Source: Rhyacichthys aspro
Taxonomy: Eukaryota > Chordata > Actinopteri > Gobiiformes > Rhyacichthyidae
Assembly: GCA_036850595.1 (NCBI GenBank)
Contig: CM072155.1
Location: forward strand, 4,573,953-4,637,952
Direction of reading: 5' to 3'
Length of the DNA: 64,000 nt
Shown here: positions 13,001-22,330 of the stretch, piece by piece
Layout of the letters: the number at the start of each line of letters is the position of its first letter
Position numbering within the stretch: the stretch's first letter is position 1
The notes under the pieces: model-generated
Database searches by the model: none
The model's input: only the letters and a program-made list of their open reading frames with translations
Told to the model about the DNA's origin: nothing
Made by a program: the position numbers and the translations under genes

Positions 13001-16000
13001 TTGAGCCTTACTGTAGATCCTATGTCTTTACACCCAGCAAAATATCACTGCAGGGACAGATGCCAGAACAACTCAGCTATTGACTTGATAGTTGCCATAG
13101 CAACCAGGGTGCCTGGCAGCTTATGTTTCATCTTCAGATAAATTATGGCATGCCGTTCATAGAAGAGAATGTGTGTTTTTTCCTCTCTTCCTTTCTCCCT
13201 CCTGAATTAGTTTCTGGTGCATTTGCGTCAGTGTTAACACCTTTCTCTGAGCTGATATGTGACACACATACAGAGGAGATAACATTTTTAACTTCCTTGT
13301 AATTTATGTTGTGAGGATTTCTTCATTGCTATACTGCAAGCCCAAATCAAACACTGTCTACACTTAAGAATGGAGCAGCTGTGGAGAGATTACACATTTA
13401 ATTAGATCTATTTAAAAATACCACACCCAAGATTTCCCAATTACCTTACCAATGCTTTTTTATTGCTTATGTAAAAACCCAAATGCAACTATCAGTGAAC
13501 AGGATTACAGTTACATTACAACATACAAACAACAGACTCGTAAACAAATGTATGTTATGATTTACTTAGATGTATTGCTAACTTTATTGTTCATTTTCAA
13601 ATCTCTATACTATTGAGTTAGAATAGCAGCCAAACTTCCATTTTTCAATTTCCAGTTTCCATTGGTAAACTTCCTGTGTAAACTGGCCTTCTCATATGAA
13701 GGGGTTTGGATCAAATGTTGGTGAGAAATTTTGCACAGTGCACATTTAATTATTGTGGCGCTTGTGAATATTAAGTGAAAATATAATATCCTATTTTATT
13801 ATAATGGACATAACTAGTCAAATAATGCTGTACTGCAAATATGTTTAATGATTTACAGTACTAGCCTTGGTTGTGCTCTTGGGATGCTGTTGTGACTCTA
13901 CAGAGTCCCTAAATTTTATTCCTTCCTATTAAGCAGGAGGTGTTCATTACAGGTTTATTACAGGTCCAGTTGGTAAAAAACTGTGTAACACACATACAAA
14001 TGCAGTAGCTTGCTTATACTATGCCAGCATCTTCATATAAATGACTTTCAAGATGTATCACATACTTATGAGGCCATTATTTTCCTATTTGTACATAGAA
14101 CTGTTATTATTTTAGATCAGTTGAAGGTTTCAGCTGTTGTTGATATGGTTACAAGAGGCTTGGTGGGTAATATAGAAAAGGGGAATATAAGCGATTCTAT
14201 CAAAGAAAGAACTTTGTAACATCAGCACAATGTAACCAACCTGTTTCCTTAAAATTGTTCACTCGGGATGTTAACTAGTTTGAACACAATATAATTTTCA
14301 CCTTTTTCAGGACTTTAGGGACTCAGTACATTACAGAGTCCTTTCTAATGTTCCTCTGCTGTACTGCACAAGCACGCAACGCAGCAACGCTATATAACCT
14401 TTTACTCCAAAATAATGAGCATGTGAAAATCATTATGTCAATAGTAATAAATTCATTTTGATGATTTCTTGACAGTGTTTTGGCAGATTCTGTGTAACTG
14501 AGTTTCATGGCACGTTACCATAAGTGAGAAACATGTCTAGCCAAAATGTGTCACATCCACATTAATTTACATGACATCTTGGATATTTATGGGATATTTA
14601 TGAAAAGTCCCATCCTTTTATTGAGAACGCAGTCTGAAAAAATACATAGTGTTACATTAAACATTATTGTAAATATGAAGCTATTGCTAATGCCAGTTAA
14701 CTAACTTAACATAAAAGACTAACTTTGACTAACTACCTGCACTAACTAACTTTGGATTACTACATTACAACAACTTTCTTTTTGGATAAGGCTAATTCTG
14801 ATGCCATTACTCATCTCTCCTTGCATTTCCCAGAAGTACTTTGCTGAGCGTATATCATTTTAATTTGTTAAAAAAAAAGCCTTATTTCCAAATGTTGAGG
14901 AAATGAATACGTTTTTTTAATCACTTATATTCTTACTTTATAACATACTAACATTACATCATAAGATTGTGTTTTTCCTTGGATTAGGCTCATGCTAATG
15001 CCATTACTCATCTCTCCTTGCATTTCCCATTTTGCTGAGCGTGTACCATGTTAATGTAAAGTATTGTTCACAAATGTTGAGTAAATGAATACTTACCATA
15101 GTACAACATTACAACACAAGCTGGTGTTTTTCCTATAGGATTAGGCTCATGCTGATGCCATTACTCATCTCTCCTTGCATTTCCCAGAAGTGCAGATCGC
15201 CTGTCTCTGTGTCAGCGGATTCTGATCATGTCCTCCCCGTCTCGTCACAGAAGGCGTCTTCCTCCTCCTCCGCCTCTCAGTGGTCTTCGTCTTTGGCAGT
15301 CAGCCTCGTTCGGCCAATACACCGCGAGCTCGCCCACTGCTCTTCCAAGACCGCCGAGGGTGGATCCGGTACCGGCCTGGACGCTTCCCCCATCAAGGCC
15401 GGCTGCAGCAGTCCCAGCCCCTCGCGGCTCTCTGGCAGCCTCCCCCTTCAAGCACAGGTGGCACGCAGTGAGCTCAACGTCCGCCTGCCCAGAGGTATGT
15501 CAGCCTACAAGCATATGTTCCCCAAAAACCAGGTACAGTCAGGTTTCTGAAACATTCTGCATGCACATATATTTGTGTGTATTCCTGTTGTGAAAGCACT
15601 TATTTGTGTCAAAACATTTTTACTGAGCTAATTCTTCTTCTTCTGTTCGTCTGTGTCCAAAAACACACCAAACACTGAAACATAAAACACCAAAGAAGTA
15701 AAACTGTGCAGAGGTAGTTGGGCTGGGTGCAGCTGAGCCTCTTCTCTTCATATGTCTCTTCACTACACACACATCAGGAAGTCTTTTCTAACCGTTTCAT
15801 CCAACACTTGCTCTATTATGGTGCGGTCCACTTTATGATGTGTGAGATACTGTTCACAATGATTGAAGTATCCAGCCAGTTGACATGGGAAAACATTTTT
15901 GTAGTCAGTCGGTTTCCCCTCATCGTATTAAAAAGTTGGGGATATGGCCTCCACCTTTGAAATCCATTTCCCTTGTGTCTGTGTCCCTTTAAAAGTCATA

Positions 16001-19000
16001 CGAATCAATGAAACTGACACAACACATTGACTTATTAATATATTTAATCATCAAATGCTTCTATGCGCTGTTCACATATGTGCTTTTCACAAAACAAGCA
16101 AGCTGTATTACTGTAATCAAGATACCTCTTTTTCCACAGATGTATTATCACTGTAAAGAGTATAAATGTTAATTACCAGTCAGTCCTTTCCCATGACATT
16201 GAAAGTAGTTATTTGCAGTAATAAGGTAGTAAGAGAGAAATCATACTTGGGCTAATGTGAACACTTTTGATAATTCAAATGTACCATAGACAATTAATAA
16301 GGGAGGGTTGATTTAGTGGAGCATGAAGGATTTGCGATATTGTACTGAAAAAAAAAGACTATTTCATCAGAGGTTTGACATTTATTGCGAGTTTGAGGGA
16401 GGAAATATTGAGGCTATTTGTTTTGGAATAATTAAGTTGATGTAGAATTATGTACCCAACTAATTTGTGTCTGGAGTTATTTGTGCAATGTGGAAATATT
16501 CAAGAGACTCTTCTCAGGAAGGACTTGATTGCCCATTCTCACAGTTGTCTTTATAATTATTAGAGGATTTAGAAGCCATAGCTATAAAAGTAATTTAGTT
16601 TAATACAACAGCTATGGTAGCCCTGAAGGGACATGTTTTCTATGAAGAAGTTGGATATTAAATCTCATGGTGATTTGATGTTGAAAATTTGGAAAGAAAA
16701 ATCAGTTTAGTTCATACATGCCCTAAACCTTTCATTTAAAATTGAACTCATTCTTGTGCTTCTCTTCCAGTAGTCTTCAGTTTGTCCTCTCTGGGCACCT
16801 GTAGAAAACAGAAACAGGAAGTTATAGAACTTCCAGTGGGTTCTATGGAGCTTTGAATGTTTTTTTTCCCAGACAGACAAATGCAAAGATGTGATTACTC
16901 TACTGAAAACATTTTAACTGGTGTATTCCATTTTGTTCAGATAGATACTACAACATTTTAGACAAAGCACCTTTAATGCACAACATTATTCAAATTCAAT
17001 GCGATTCATCAGGGAAAATTAAATAAAGAGAGTCAACCTAGATGTTTTCCATTAGTAATGTTCCTTTTATCCATCTTGTGTTCATTGTAATGTGTTTTGA
17101 AAAAGCTTTTTACCAAACCAAAGTAACAGCCCTCACTCCATCTTTGACTTCTCTTCTTTCAAGGTTTTGAGCGTCGGCCCTTGAAGCACCCCTCTTGTCC
17201 TGACGGAACAGAGAGGGACAGCAGCTCCCCCCGGCCCCTCCGCACAGGCACTGTCCCCGCCCTGGTGCCCAAACCCCCCTCCTACCCGCTGGTCAAACTG
17301 GAGGGTAATTTCTACACCCTAAAGTGCCGGTGAGTCCCCCACAGGCTGGAGCTTTTTCTCTGCTGTTAATGAACTGTGTCGAAAAAATAGAGGGGCATTT
17401 TGTATTTTCAGCAACGCCAATGAGATTTGTTTCACTGCAGCAAAAAACAGACGGCTCCCTTGGGTCATACCTGCACTGAATGTATCAGCATTTTATTTCT
17501 TTATGCGAAAGCACCAGTTCTGCTTAAATGTGCAATTTGCAGCTTCTCGAACAAAATGACATTTAACTACCTATGTGTAAATGAGGCATAAATTAAATTC
17601 AAAAATGGCTTGCTCCGACTTTTCCTGAATGCTTGTAAAGCACAGACATATGATTACACGTTTTTTCAGGGTCCCATTTCACCATTTATATCTGTTCTTT
17701 TGTCTAAAGTCAAATAGCCCTAGTTAGAGGAGCTCTTGGGTTGATTAATATTTCTCAGAGCATTTTTGTGACCTCCACTCCTGGGAAGATTAGCAACTTT
17801 CCTTCATGCTTTCCACTTTCTCACTGTAGAACATTAAACTCCAAATGGTTTCATAATTCTTTCCATTTTCATTTGCAGCTTCAATTGCTTTAAAAACACC
17901 ATCGCCTCTGTCTTTCCCTCTTGTCATTTTAACACACACTTCAATGCTCCAGACCAGCCAACTATCAAACCTTTATAGAAGTCTTCATGTTGTCTTCATT
18001 AAAGGAAGCTATTAGCTGTTGGTTACGCACAGCGAGTAGAACAACAGTGGTGAAATACAGTGTTTTTGTGCTTCCAAAACTTGTGTTCTCATAATATATT
18101 GTGTTCTGAAGAAGAAATGACTTGTATAAATCCATACTGATGTTTCAGAGTTAATCGGTGCAGATCCAGCATAGTCCAGGATTAAAAAGTTGTATATTTT
18201 GGAGCAGAGCGGAGCTATAACTCGTTCTGAAATGTAATGACTGTAGCATTAGCAGCGGTGCCTTCACAGCTGAGCGTATGTGTGAGTGCAGATTGTTTTG
18301 ATTATTCAATGGGCCTGCATTTGGGTTTTGGCGTTGTGTAAACAGTCTTTGGTCTATAGTCTGGTACTCAAACAGCCCTAGTGGGTTGTTTAGCATTTCT
18401 CTGTCTGACCTTGGGGTGAATTTGCTATGACGTCCAGCCTTAAAAAAGATTTGACACTGTGAATCTCACTTGTAAATAATCCTTCTCATAGATTCACAGC
18501 AGCAAGTGCTTCTCTAAGACAATTGCTTAGTTCTTTTGAATACACCTGATCAGCAAACTGCCAAAATTTATGTTTATAGGGGTGTAGATACCTGCTGTTG
18601 AACAACTGATCAAGGGCTAAGGATTAGCAGTAACTGGTGGAAATGTATATGTTGAATTGTTGTCTATACGGTCTTGGACTTTTCCAACATTTTGGTCTTG
18701 TCTCCAGAACAGTGGTTCCCAAAAGCGGGACACCAAAGATTTCTGGGGGGGCATCAATTCAAAACTGAGGAAAAAAAGTTTGTGGTCTGTAGTCATTAAC
18801 TGAGAACAAGCTGCTGCTTTTAGAAAGGTCAAGTGCAAAAAAAGAGCAGTAAAAGTTAATTAAACTAGGCTAAGAATCATCAAAAGGACACAAAATGTGG
18901 ACTTGGTCTAAAGCTGGAAAGTACAGTGTTTGAATTTTGTAACTACTTCTTGATCTCCACCAATGTATCAGACACTATTCCCGGACTGGACTGGGCCTCG

Positions 19001-20036
19001 TTCTGCTATGGTCTTAGCTTGACTTGGTCACAGTTCCTTTAAGTCTTGGTTTTGATCTTGAACACTCTGGATTCACAATACAGTCTTTACTACAACAGTA
19101 TTGTTCATCTGAACGTGAATTAACCTCATAGTAAGACATACCATTTAAAAAGGTTGTTCAACTTTTAATGGCTTACAATAAAGTCTTAAAAATATTCCCC
19201 TTTATTTTAGGTAAAATAAATTAATACCATACTTAAATTTCAGATCATAAAGAAATTAAATATTAAAAAATAACTAAGTAAATACAAATAAGGGAAAAAA
19301 ACTATTAACTAATGCTATTTTTTATAACTGTACTAATTTCCTTTTCAGACCACTGAAAAAAAGGGAATAATGTGTTTTTTTCCTCTTGCTGTCTAAAAAA
19401 ATCAACTCAAATGTAATTTATTGAAATAATTAACATCACACCAATCAAATGCTATTCCACTGTATGTCAATTTATAGTTTTTTGTTTTGTTTTGGGGTTT
19501 TTTTCAAAATTTCAAAAAAGCTTCAAAACTTTCCCAAAAACAAACCTCAAAAATGCATTTGTGCATCTTAAACAAATACTGCAAACTTCTTGTCTGTAGT
19601 AAATGTAGCTCTGTGCCCTCTGCAAATACCCTAACTATCCTTTTTTATCCTCTGTGACCCCAGGTTCTGCGAGGTGGAGTTCCACGGGCCTCTCTCGGTG
19701 CAGGAGGACTGGATCCGACACCTCCAGCAGCACATCCTCAAGATGAACTACAAGAAACCCGCTGCCCTCAAACCAGCTGCAGCAGTCCCCAGTGAAGCCC
19801 CCGCCTCGGCTGACAACTCGACCTCTGCCCCTGCCTCTACCTCTACCTCCGGTACCTGCACCACCGCGCCTGCCCTGACCTCCAGTCCCGCTCACACCCC
19901 TGCCCCAAACAGCCACTCTCCCCCTCCCCCTCCGGCCAAGTGCGCTCCCGCCAACACTGCCACCGAGCTGGACACCATCTCAGAGGAGCAGCCCACAGTG
20001 ACTCCAGCTCCTGTCCCTCTCGCTGAGGCAGTATAA
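677..20036 (+). CDS. wiz: wiz, widely interspaced zinc finger protein (5'-partial, ten exons)
   Basis: Gene-level entry; the exons follow separately. Joined, the ten exons give 3,662 coding bases, about 1,219 codons with no internal stop, ending in TAA at 20034-20036. The protein has six fingers of the form C-x2-C-x12-H-x3-H sharing the WIZ signature (FxxRxGLSSHARxHLRxxG, then an SPID/APID-like tail), separated by long Pro/Ser-rich linkers. A C-terminal C-x2-C-x16-H-x3-H finger follows. This order, the PLNL motifs in the linkers and the last finger (CRFCEVEF) match vertebrate WIZ as I know it. Known of the family: a nuclear protein that binds the G9a/GLP H3K9 methyltransferase complex through its C-terminal finger and recruits CtBP through PLNLS-like motifs. 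ZNF644 is the nearest alternative, but it does not have this run of fingers. The amino-terminal exons lie upstream of the window. Confidence 0.95.
1200..2398 (-). mobile_element. Tc1/mariner-type transposon fossil
   Basis: Lies in the first full wiz intron, antisense to the gene. The inner parts of the two ends are inverted copies: 1290-1311 reads acaaagataactcaagtaaa and its complement lies at 2310-2336. The outer right end at 2371-2399 has the Tc1-like form (complement of tgcaaaagtattttgcac...). On the minus strand the remains of a DDE transposase can be read: a GGGSVMVWGCFA-like box (complement of about 1660-1705) and a DPQDFWENILWNDET box (about 1795-1840). Stops and frameshifts break the frame. 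A fossil about 1.2 kb long, near normal Tc1 size. A clean TA duplication was not seen. Confidence 0.85.
2400..3839 (+). other. wiz intron sequence, no gene seen
   Basis: Non-coding. The part from about 2,885 to 3,300 is richer in CpG and its decayed CpG pattern has the look of an old interspersed repeat, but I could not find paired ends. Open frames on both strands near 3,220-3,480 are short and have no recognisable motif. Confidence 0.5.
3840..3942 (+). promoter_or_regulatory. wiz: candidate internal wiz promoter (CpG-rich)
   Basis: CpG dinucleotides and GC rise by eye from about 3,840 to 4,320 compared with the AT-rich intron around. An inverted CCAAT box (cgATTGGtcac) sits at 3900-3909. 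AAAATGGCTGC at 3940-3950 fits the YY1 site and overlaps the start codon, a common layout at TATA-less vertebrate promoters. No TATA box is evident. The promoter role is inferred from base composition plus the coding exon directly downstream. Confidence 0.5.
3943..4039 (+). CDS. wiz: wiz alternative first coding exon (candidate)
   Basis: An ATG in a strong Kozak context (caaaATGG, A at -3 and G at +4) opens a frame reading MAASTSPQTQTIAEKQ, ending LRLRS and running into a good donor at 4040 (agcgGTGAGT). It is 97 bases, so it ends in phase 1, which is exactly the phase needed to join the exon at 5212: the split codon becomes GAT and the acidic stretch DEEEEAAD follows. The product would be about 1,120 residues, lacking finger 1 and everything upstream. 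Short WIZ isoforms with their own first exon are known in mammals. The reading frame would close (TAG) at once if the donor were not used. Inferred, with no transcript evidence. Confidence 0.6.
4055..4108 (+). repeat. CT-rich simple repeat (CCTT)n
   Basis: An imperfect run of cctt/ccctt units followed by a run of seven C, starting 15 bases after the donor at 4040. Pyrimidine-rich on the transcribed strand. Confidence 0.8.
4109..5211 (+). other. wiz intron sequence, no gene seen
   Basis: The GC-rich island fades out by about 4,320. The remainder is AT-rich, with no motif-bearing frame. It ends at the acceptor AG 5210-5211 (tgctcgtcAG). Confidence 0.5.
5212..5343 (+). CDS. wiz: wiz exon B: acidic linker exon
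   Basis: Short exon of 132 bases (44 codons), phase 1-1, with acceptor AG 5210-5211 and donor GT at 5344 (agggGTGAGC). It reads DEEEEAADEEDDDALQLAAL, then a basic Ser/Pro/Arg stretch (SSSPRKTGLHRDRDRSP). No finger. Its frame is fixed by both neighbours. It can be spliced from exon A (long form) or from the alternative first exon at 3943, since both end in the same phase. The acidic block continues the acidic tail of exon A. Confidence 0.85.
5344..7339 (+). other. wiz intron, no gene seen
   Basis: About 2 kb of AT-rich sequence. The stretch about 6,480-6,660 (acatttacatgc-like motifs at both ends of a short block) resembles an old repeat but is not assignable. It ends in a good acceptor (tttgtgcgtttcAG, 7338-7339). 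Confidence 0.55.
7340..7891 (+). CDS. wiz: wiz exon C: WIZ-type finger 2 and Pro/Ser linker ending in PLNL
   Basis: Exon of 552 bases, phase 1-1, donor GT at 7892 (ctcaGTAAGT). It opens VNHVKCEVCGAQFETRRG and gives a complete C-x2-C-x12-H-x3-H finger with the tail GAPIDFLYQIAKERN. This matches the mammalian finger whose tail reads GAPIDLLYELVKQKG. The linker is Pro/Ser-rich with short basic patches and ends DAPLNL at the splice site. PLNL(S/T) is the CtBP-binding type of motif known in WIZ. The open frame continues past the donor to 8061, but that tail is intronic in composition. Confidence 0.92.
7892..9135 (+). other. wiz intron with a retroelement 3' tail
   Basis: Mostly plain AT-rich sequence. 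Around 8055-8095 there is ttatcaatccccaaggggaa, the complement of the 3' tail (ttccccttggggat plus AATAAAG-like bases) common to fish LINE-type elements, so a minus-strand retroelement end is likely there. The following 200 bases (8,100-8,300) may belong to it but show no recognisable reverse-transcriptase box. Confidence 0.45.
9136..9582 (+). CDS. wiz: wiz exon D: WIZ-type finger 3
   Basis: Exon of 447 bases, phase 1-1, acceptor AG 9134-9135 (ttgacacAG) and donor GT at 9583 (cacaGTGAGC). It reads LEVDPNKDIVCQLCGAWFET, then the standard finger with the tail ESKGSPIDLLGQLIESED. It is most like the exon C finger, the only other one with a Ser-Glu-rich spacer before PID-L. The linker includes PPAKRLKPS, a short basic nuclear-localisation-like patch (about 9508-9534). 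Unlike exons C and E it ends LMALPHS with no PLNL. I do not recall a counterpart of this finger in mammalian WIZ. Confidence 0.9.
9583..10629 (+). other. wiz intron, no gene seen
   Basis: Holds T-rich runs (9,760-9,840). The 85-codon open frame at 9880-10137 shows no motif. Ends at acceptor AG 10628-10629 (cttctctcccAG). Confidence 0.55.
10630..11136 (+). CDS. wiz: wiz exon E: WIZ-type finger 4, linker ending in PLNL
   Basis: Exon of 507 bases, phase 1-1, donor GT at 11137 (ctcgGTAACT). It opens EPPKEIGCEFCGEYFENRKG and has the full finger with the tail WSVNGSPIDTLREIIARRG. The linker is very rich in Pro and Ser (PPSSPAPPRSPLSTSSSPP), then VKPEP at 11010-11024 (SUMO consensus psi-K-x-E), and ends VHPLNL across the splice site. 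The first 118 finger bases are almost the same as in exon F. In mammals too, two consecutive fingers of this CEFCGE type are followed or preceded by PLNL motifs. Confidence 0.93.
11137..11858 (+). other. wiz intron, no gene seen
   Basis: AT-rich. Ends in a long T-rich tract and acceptor AG 11857-11858 (tttcatttccttAG). Confidence 0.6.
11859..12425 (+). CDS. wiz: wiz exon F: WIZ-type finger 5
   Basis: Exon of 567 bases, phase 1-1, donor GT at 12426 (aggcGTAAGT). It reads MAHEVEPTRDIRCEFCGEYF and a full finger with the tail WSVNGSPIDTLREVMRKRG; the VEPTRDIRCEFC lead matches the mammalian one (EPVRDIRCEFC). The linker holds VKKE at 12074-12085, where mammalian WIZ has an IKKEPP SUMO-type site, then Ser-rich and basic stretches (PLGKRPLSEEAS). 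The ATG at 11861 is internal, not a start. Splicing from exon E gives PLNLAMAHE. Confidence 0.93.
12507..12721 (+). CDS. wiz: wiz exon G: WIZ-type finger 6
   Basis: Exon of 215 bases, phase 1 in and phase 0 out, after an 81-base intron. Acceptor AG 12505-12506 (tccttctcaccAG), donor GT at 12722 (aagGTAAAG). It reads DPSCELCGFYFENRKALASH, then AHLRQFGVTEWSVNGSPIET and RPQKVLEMHRSYMQGSRSP. The ALASH variant in place of GLSSH, and the RPQKV(x)-RSY tail, match the penultimate finger of vertebrate WIZ closely. It has no ATG near its start, so it is easy to miss in open-frame scans. Confidence 0.93.
12722..15187 (+). other. wiz: wiz intron whose 3' end is tandemly repeated
   Basis: AT-rich with no supportable gene up to about 14,760. 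The last 420 bases hold three tandem copies of the acceptor region (see the repeat entry). The acceptor used is AG 15186-15187 (ctctccttgcatttccCAG). Confidence 0.65.
14764..15187 (+). repeat. wiz: three tandem copies of the 3' splice-site region
   Basis: The block tgatgccattactcatctct with the ccttgcatttccca tract that follows it occurs at about 14,799, 14,998 and 15,155, each preceded by a ggat(t)aggct(c)a segment and by an attacaNcaNaa-like lead. After the tract, copies 1 and 2 share tttgctgagcgt and aaatgttgagNaaatgaatac. Copy 1 keeps cccAGaagta, copy 2 has lost the AG (cccattttg), and copy 3 is the real acceptor before the exon at 15188. The spacing is about 200 and 157 bases. Confidence 0.85.
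15188..15494 (+). CDS. wiz: wiz exon H: Ser-rich linker exon
   Basis: Exon of 307 bases, phase 0 in, phase 1 out. It reads KCRSPVSVSADSDHVLPVSS, then a Ser/Ala-rich linker (SSSSSASQWSSS) and ends SELNVRLPRG across the splice. The donor at 15495 (agagGTATGT) is chosen because it keeps the frame into the next exon (FERRP, as in mammalian WIZ NKFERRQARP). A second donor at 15533 (ccagGTACAG) would give phase 0 and reach a stop a few codons into the exon at 17164. No finger. Confidence 0.85.
15495..17163 (+). other. wiz intron
   Basis: AT-rich, no gene seen. One copy of the dispersed repeat listed at 16611 lies in it. Ends at acceptor AG 17162-17163 (cttctctTCTTTCAAG-like tract). Confidence 0.6.
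16611..16980 (+). repeat. dispersed repeat family R1, copy 1
   Basis: Begins tatggtagccctgaagggac and holds gtttgtcctctctgggcacc followed by tgtagaaa...aggaa. It ends near caaagcacctttaatg. The same ordered blocks recur at 28,688, 31,035 (inverted), 49,160 and 51,790. Its termini resemble aaaggtgcagtgtg and its complement, so it is probably a non-autonomous DNA element. Confidence 0.7.
17164..17329 (+). CDS. wiz: wiz exon I: linker and first half of the C-terminal finger
   Basis: Exon of 166 bases, phase 1 in, phase 2 out, donor GT at 17330 (gccgGTGAGT). It reads FERRPLKHPSCPDG, a Pro-rich VPALVPKPPSYP and LVKLEGNFYTLKC. This is the vertebrate WIZ lead into the last finger (LVKF/L-x-GN-x-YTLKCRFC). 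The first zinc-binding Cys is in this exon and the second in the next: the intron splits the Arg codon between them. Confidence 0.93.
17330..19663 (+). other. wiz intron, no gene seen
   Basis: About 2.3 kb, AT-rich and non-coding. At 18,709 there is cagtggttcccaaaagcggg, which resembles one terminus of hAT elements; no matching second end was found. Ends at acceptor AG 19662-19663 (gtgaccccAG). Confidence 0.55.
19664..20036 (+). CDS. wiz: wiz exon J: last exon, C-terminal G9a/GLP-binding finger
   Basis: Completes the split Arg and reads FCEVEFHGPLSVQEDWIRHL then QQHILKMNYKK: the C-x2-C-x16-H-x3-H finger at the C-terminus of WIZ. In the mammalian protein this finger makes the contact with G9a/GLP. 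The rest is a low-complexity tail rich in Ala, Pro, Ser and Thr (about 85 residues), ending SEEQPTVTPAPVPLAEAV and TAA at 20034. The tail is longer than I recall for mammalian WIZ. Confidence 0.94.
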
Positions 20037-22330
20037 CTCATCTTCCAGAACCACTACACTACTTTTCCCGTGTTCATTTGGTTTCGATTGGTCCAGCCAT
20101 TCCGGTTTGTCGGCAAAGTGTTGTTGAGGGAGGAGTGTTTCCCCTCCAAAGAGCCCTCTGAGCCCCAAGCACCTTTGAAGCAGCTTTCTAGACTGTTACT
20201 TAGTCCCGTTACCATGGGAACCAAGCTCTCTGGCTTATCTGTGCACCAGGGATGGGTGATTGTGAAAACGATCCAAGGTTAAATAGAGAGATGAGCTGAT
20301 GTTTTGAGTTTGCCTTGTTCATATTGAATGTCCAGGCACTGGCCGTGACTGTACCCTTCTTTCCATTTACTGGGTCAGTCAGGGGTTAAACCTGCTCCCT
20401 CCCTGTGTCTAGTACAGCTTTGCCCCCTTTGCCCCTCCTAAAGTGCGTTACTAACCTGTGAGACTTTGACCAGATCTACAGAGCTAGCACTGGCCTCAGC
20501 CTCCAAAGGTTTGACTGAGATTTTCATAATCTTACTAGTCTTGTGCTTGAGACTTTAAACATGTGGTAACACTTAGTGTTAAAAATAGCACTTTTAATGA
20601 TGACGCTGTCACTGAGCACTTACAGAACGACCCATTTATAGGATGGGTTCAATTTGACTGAAAGAGAGATTGGTAAAAGGAGCAAGAAGAGGAAGCACAT
20701 CCAAAAAGGGAACGTCCCTTCATTAACTTTAAATATAAAAATGTCCCAAAAGATATTGATTTTGCTTGAATGTAGCTTAAAGCACCTCTTAAAACCTTAT
20801 GCACATTCATAAACAATCAAACCAAGCATCCATATTACAATAGTTTACCCTTAGTGATGTTACTGTGCTGGTTTCAGCCCAATGAGCTGCTCTTGTGTAG
20901 AACAGGCTTCTTAATCTCCTTTAGTTGAGAAGTGGGGCCATAGAGACCATTGCATATTTCACATGTTTTTAATCCGTGTAGCCATTTTTTCCTGCCTTTT
21001 TTAACAGAACCCAAATTATTATTTATTTATTTGTACACATCTGAATGTGGTAGCTGTGTCATTTTAAAGTCCAGAATGATAGATGACAGTGTACTTTTAA
21101 CCAAGTGGGCTATGCGTGTGTGTGTTAGTTTTATATGTGTGTGTGCCACATTACTAATGTCCTTTGTTTCCCATTGTAAAGTTAAGATAAAACTGCTGGA
21201 TTGGACTTTTCTCTAGCTGGAAGTGACTCCTGTCTGTATTTAGTCTGAACAGGACTTGTATGCATCCGTTGTAGTGTTAGGATGTGCCAAAGAGTCTGTT
21301 TACTTCCTCGTTTTGCCTCTGTAAAAGCTGTTTACATTGGACCTAGTGCTGGAGGACGCTCTCCACACTGAACAATGGACGAACAGTCAACCAGCGGTGA
21401 TCTACTTCTGCTCCATGCACCGCTGACAACGAAAAGACTCCGGCTGCTGGACCTCATGTTGTTACCTTAGGGTTATCCCAGTGAACCAAACCTGACTCCG
21501 AGCAGCGCTCATGAGAACGCCCTGGGCCCCTTGTCCGAGCGGTAACGTGATCTGGGCTGGTTCACATGAGGAGCGAGCGGCGCCAGGCTCCGGGGGCCCC
21601 TGCCTGTTTTTCTTGACACTTCAGTGCTCATATCAACCTCAGACTGAAGCAATAGCTCAAGGGTCCATATCGGCGAGTGACCTTTACACGTCTGTTCCAG
21701 TGTGCAAAACATGACTGTTCAACCCAAACAACACCCCGCCCCTTTTATGGAGTATATACTATATAACTACATGTACTTAAGAAACTGTTGATGCTAGTAG
21801 CTATCAGCAGTTCTATTAGCAAGGTAGTTCAAATAAGTGATCTTAATTCCTCTATTGTGGTTTGATTTCAACCTATGTATTTTTTATTGCTCTGTGCATT
21901 TCTGTATTTGCAGTCCTGAAAGGTAGACTATTTTTTATTTCTATCCATTAGTCTCTTCAATCTGGTGCTGGCGAGAGTGTGGCAGGTTGGAAGCTTCGGT
22001 AAAGACAACATTTTAATGTGATTGTCAGGTCCTGGTATCAAAGGACTCTAATAACCAGGCCTTAAAGGGGTGACCGCTTCATACAATGAGGTTCGGTCTC
22101 CTGTCTACATTCTCTAACAGAGGCCATCGCAGGTCTGTGGCTGCTCAGAGGCCAGTGCTTTAGAGTTCCCTTCTAAGACGACCTGTTAAAGCCTTGGCCT
22201 TGTGTATGTGTGCGTGAGCGTCGAGACGACTACGATTAAGAAGAAAAAGGTGCAAACGATGGACTGTACACAAAAAGGTTAAGTGAATCAACTCCAGAAC
22301 AAACAATAAATGTGATTTCAATTTCATCAT
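20037..22330 (+). other. wiz: wiz 3' UTR
   Basis: About 2.3 kb between the stop codon and the poly(A) signal. An AU-rich element (atttatttatttg) sits at 21021-21033, next to a tgtacaca sequence close to a Pumilio site. The GC-rich block 21,490-21,620 has open frames on both strands, but no protein motif. Confidence 0.7.
22305..22310 (+). terminator. wiz: poly(A) signal AATAAA of wiz
   Basis: AATAAA followed by a GT/T-rich stretch (tgtgatttcaatttc...gccttttattgtc). It is the best-placed canonical signal after the stop codon; cleavage would fall near 22,325-22,335. Confidence 0.7.

Noticed and set aside
18709..18740. hAT element starting cagtggttccc in a wiz intron
   Set aside because: Only one terminus is visible, with no second end or target duplication, so it is not listed as an element.
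21509..21714. Overlapping frames on both strands in a GC-rich block
   Set aside because: Within the wiz 3' UTR; no motif in either frame.
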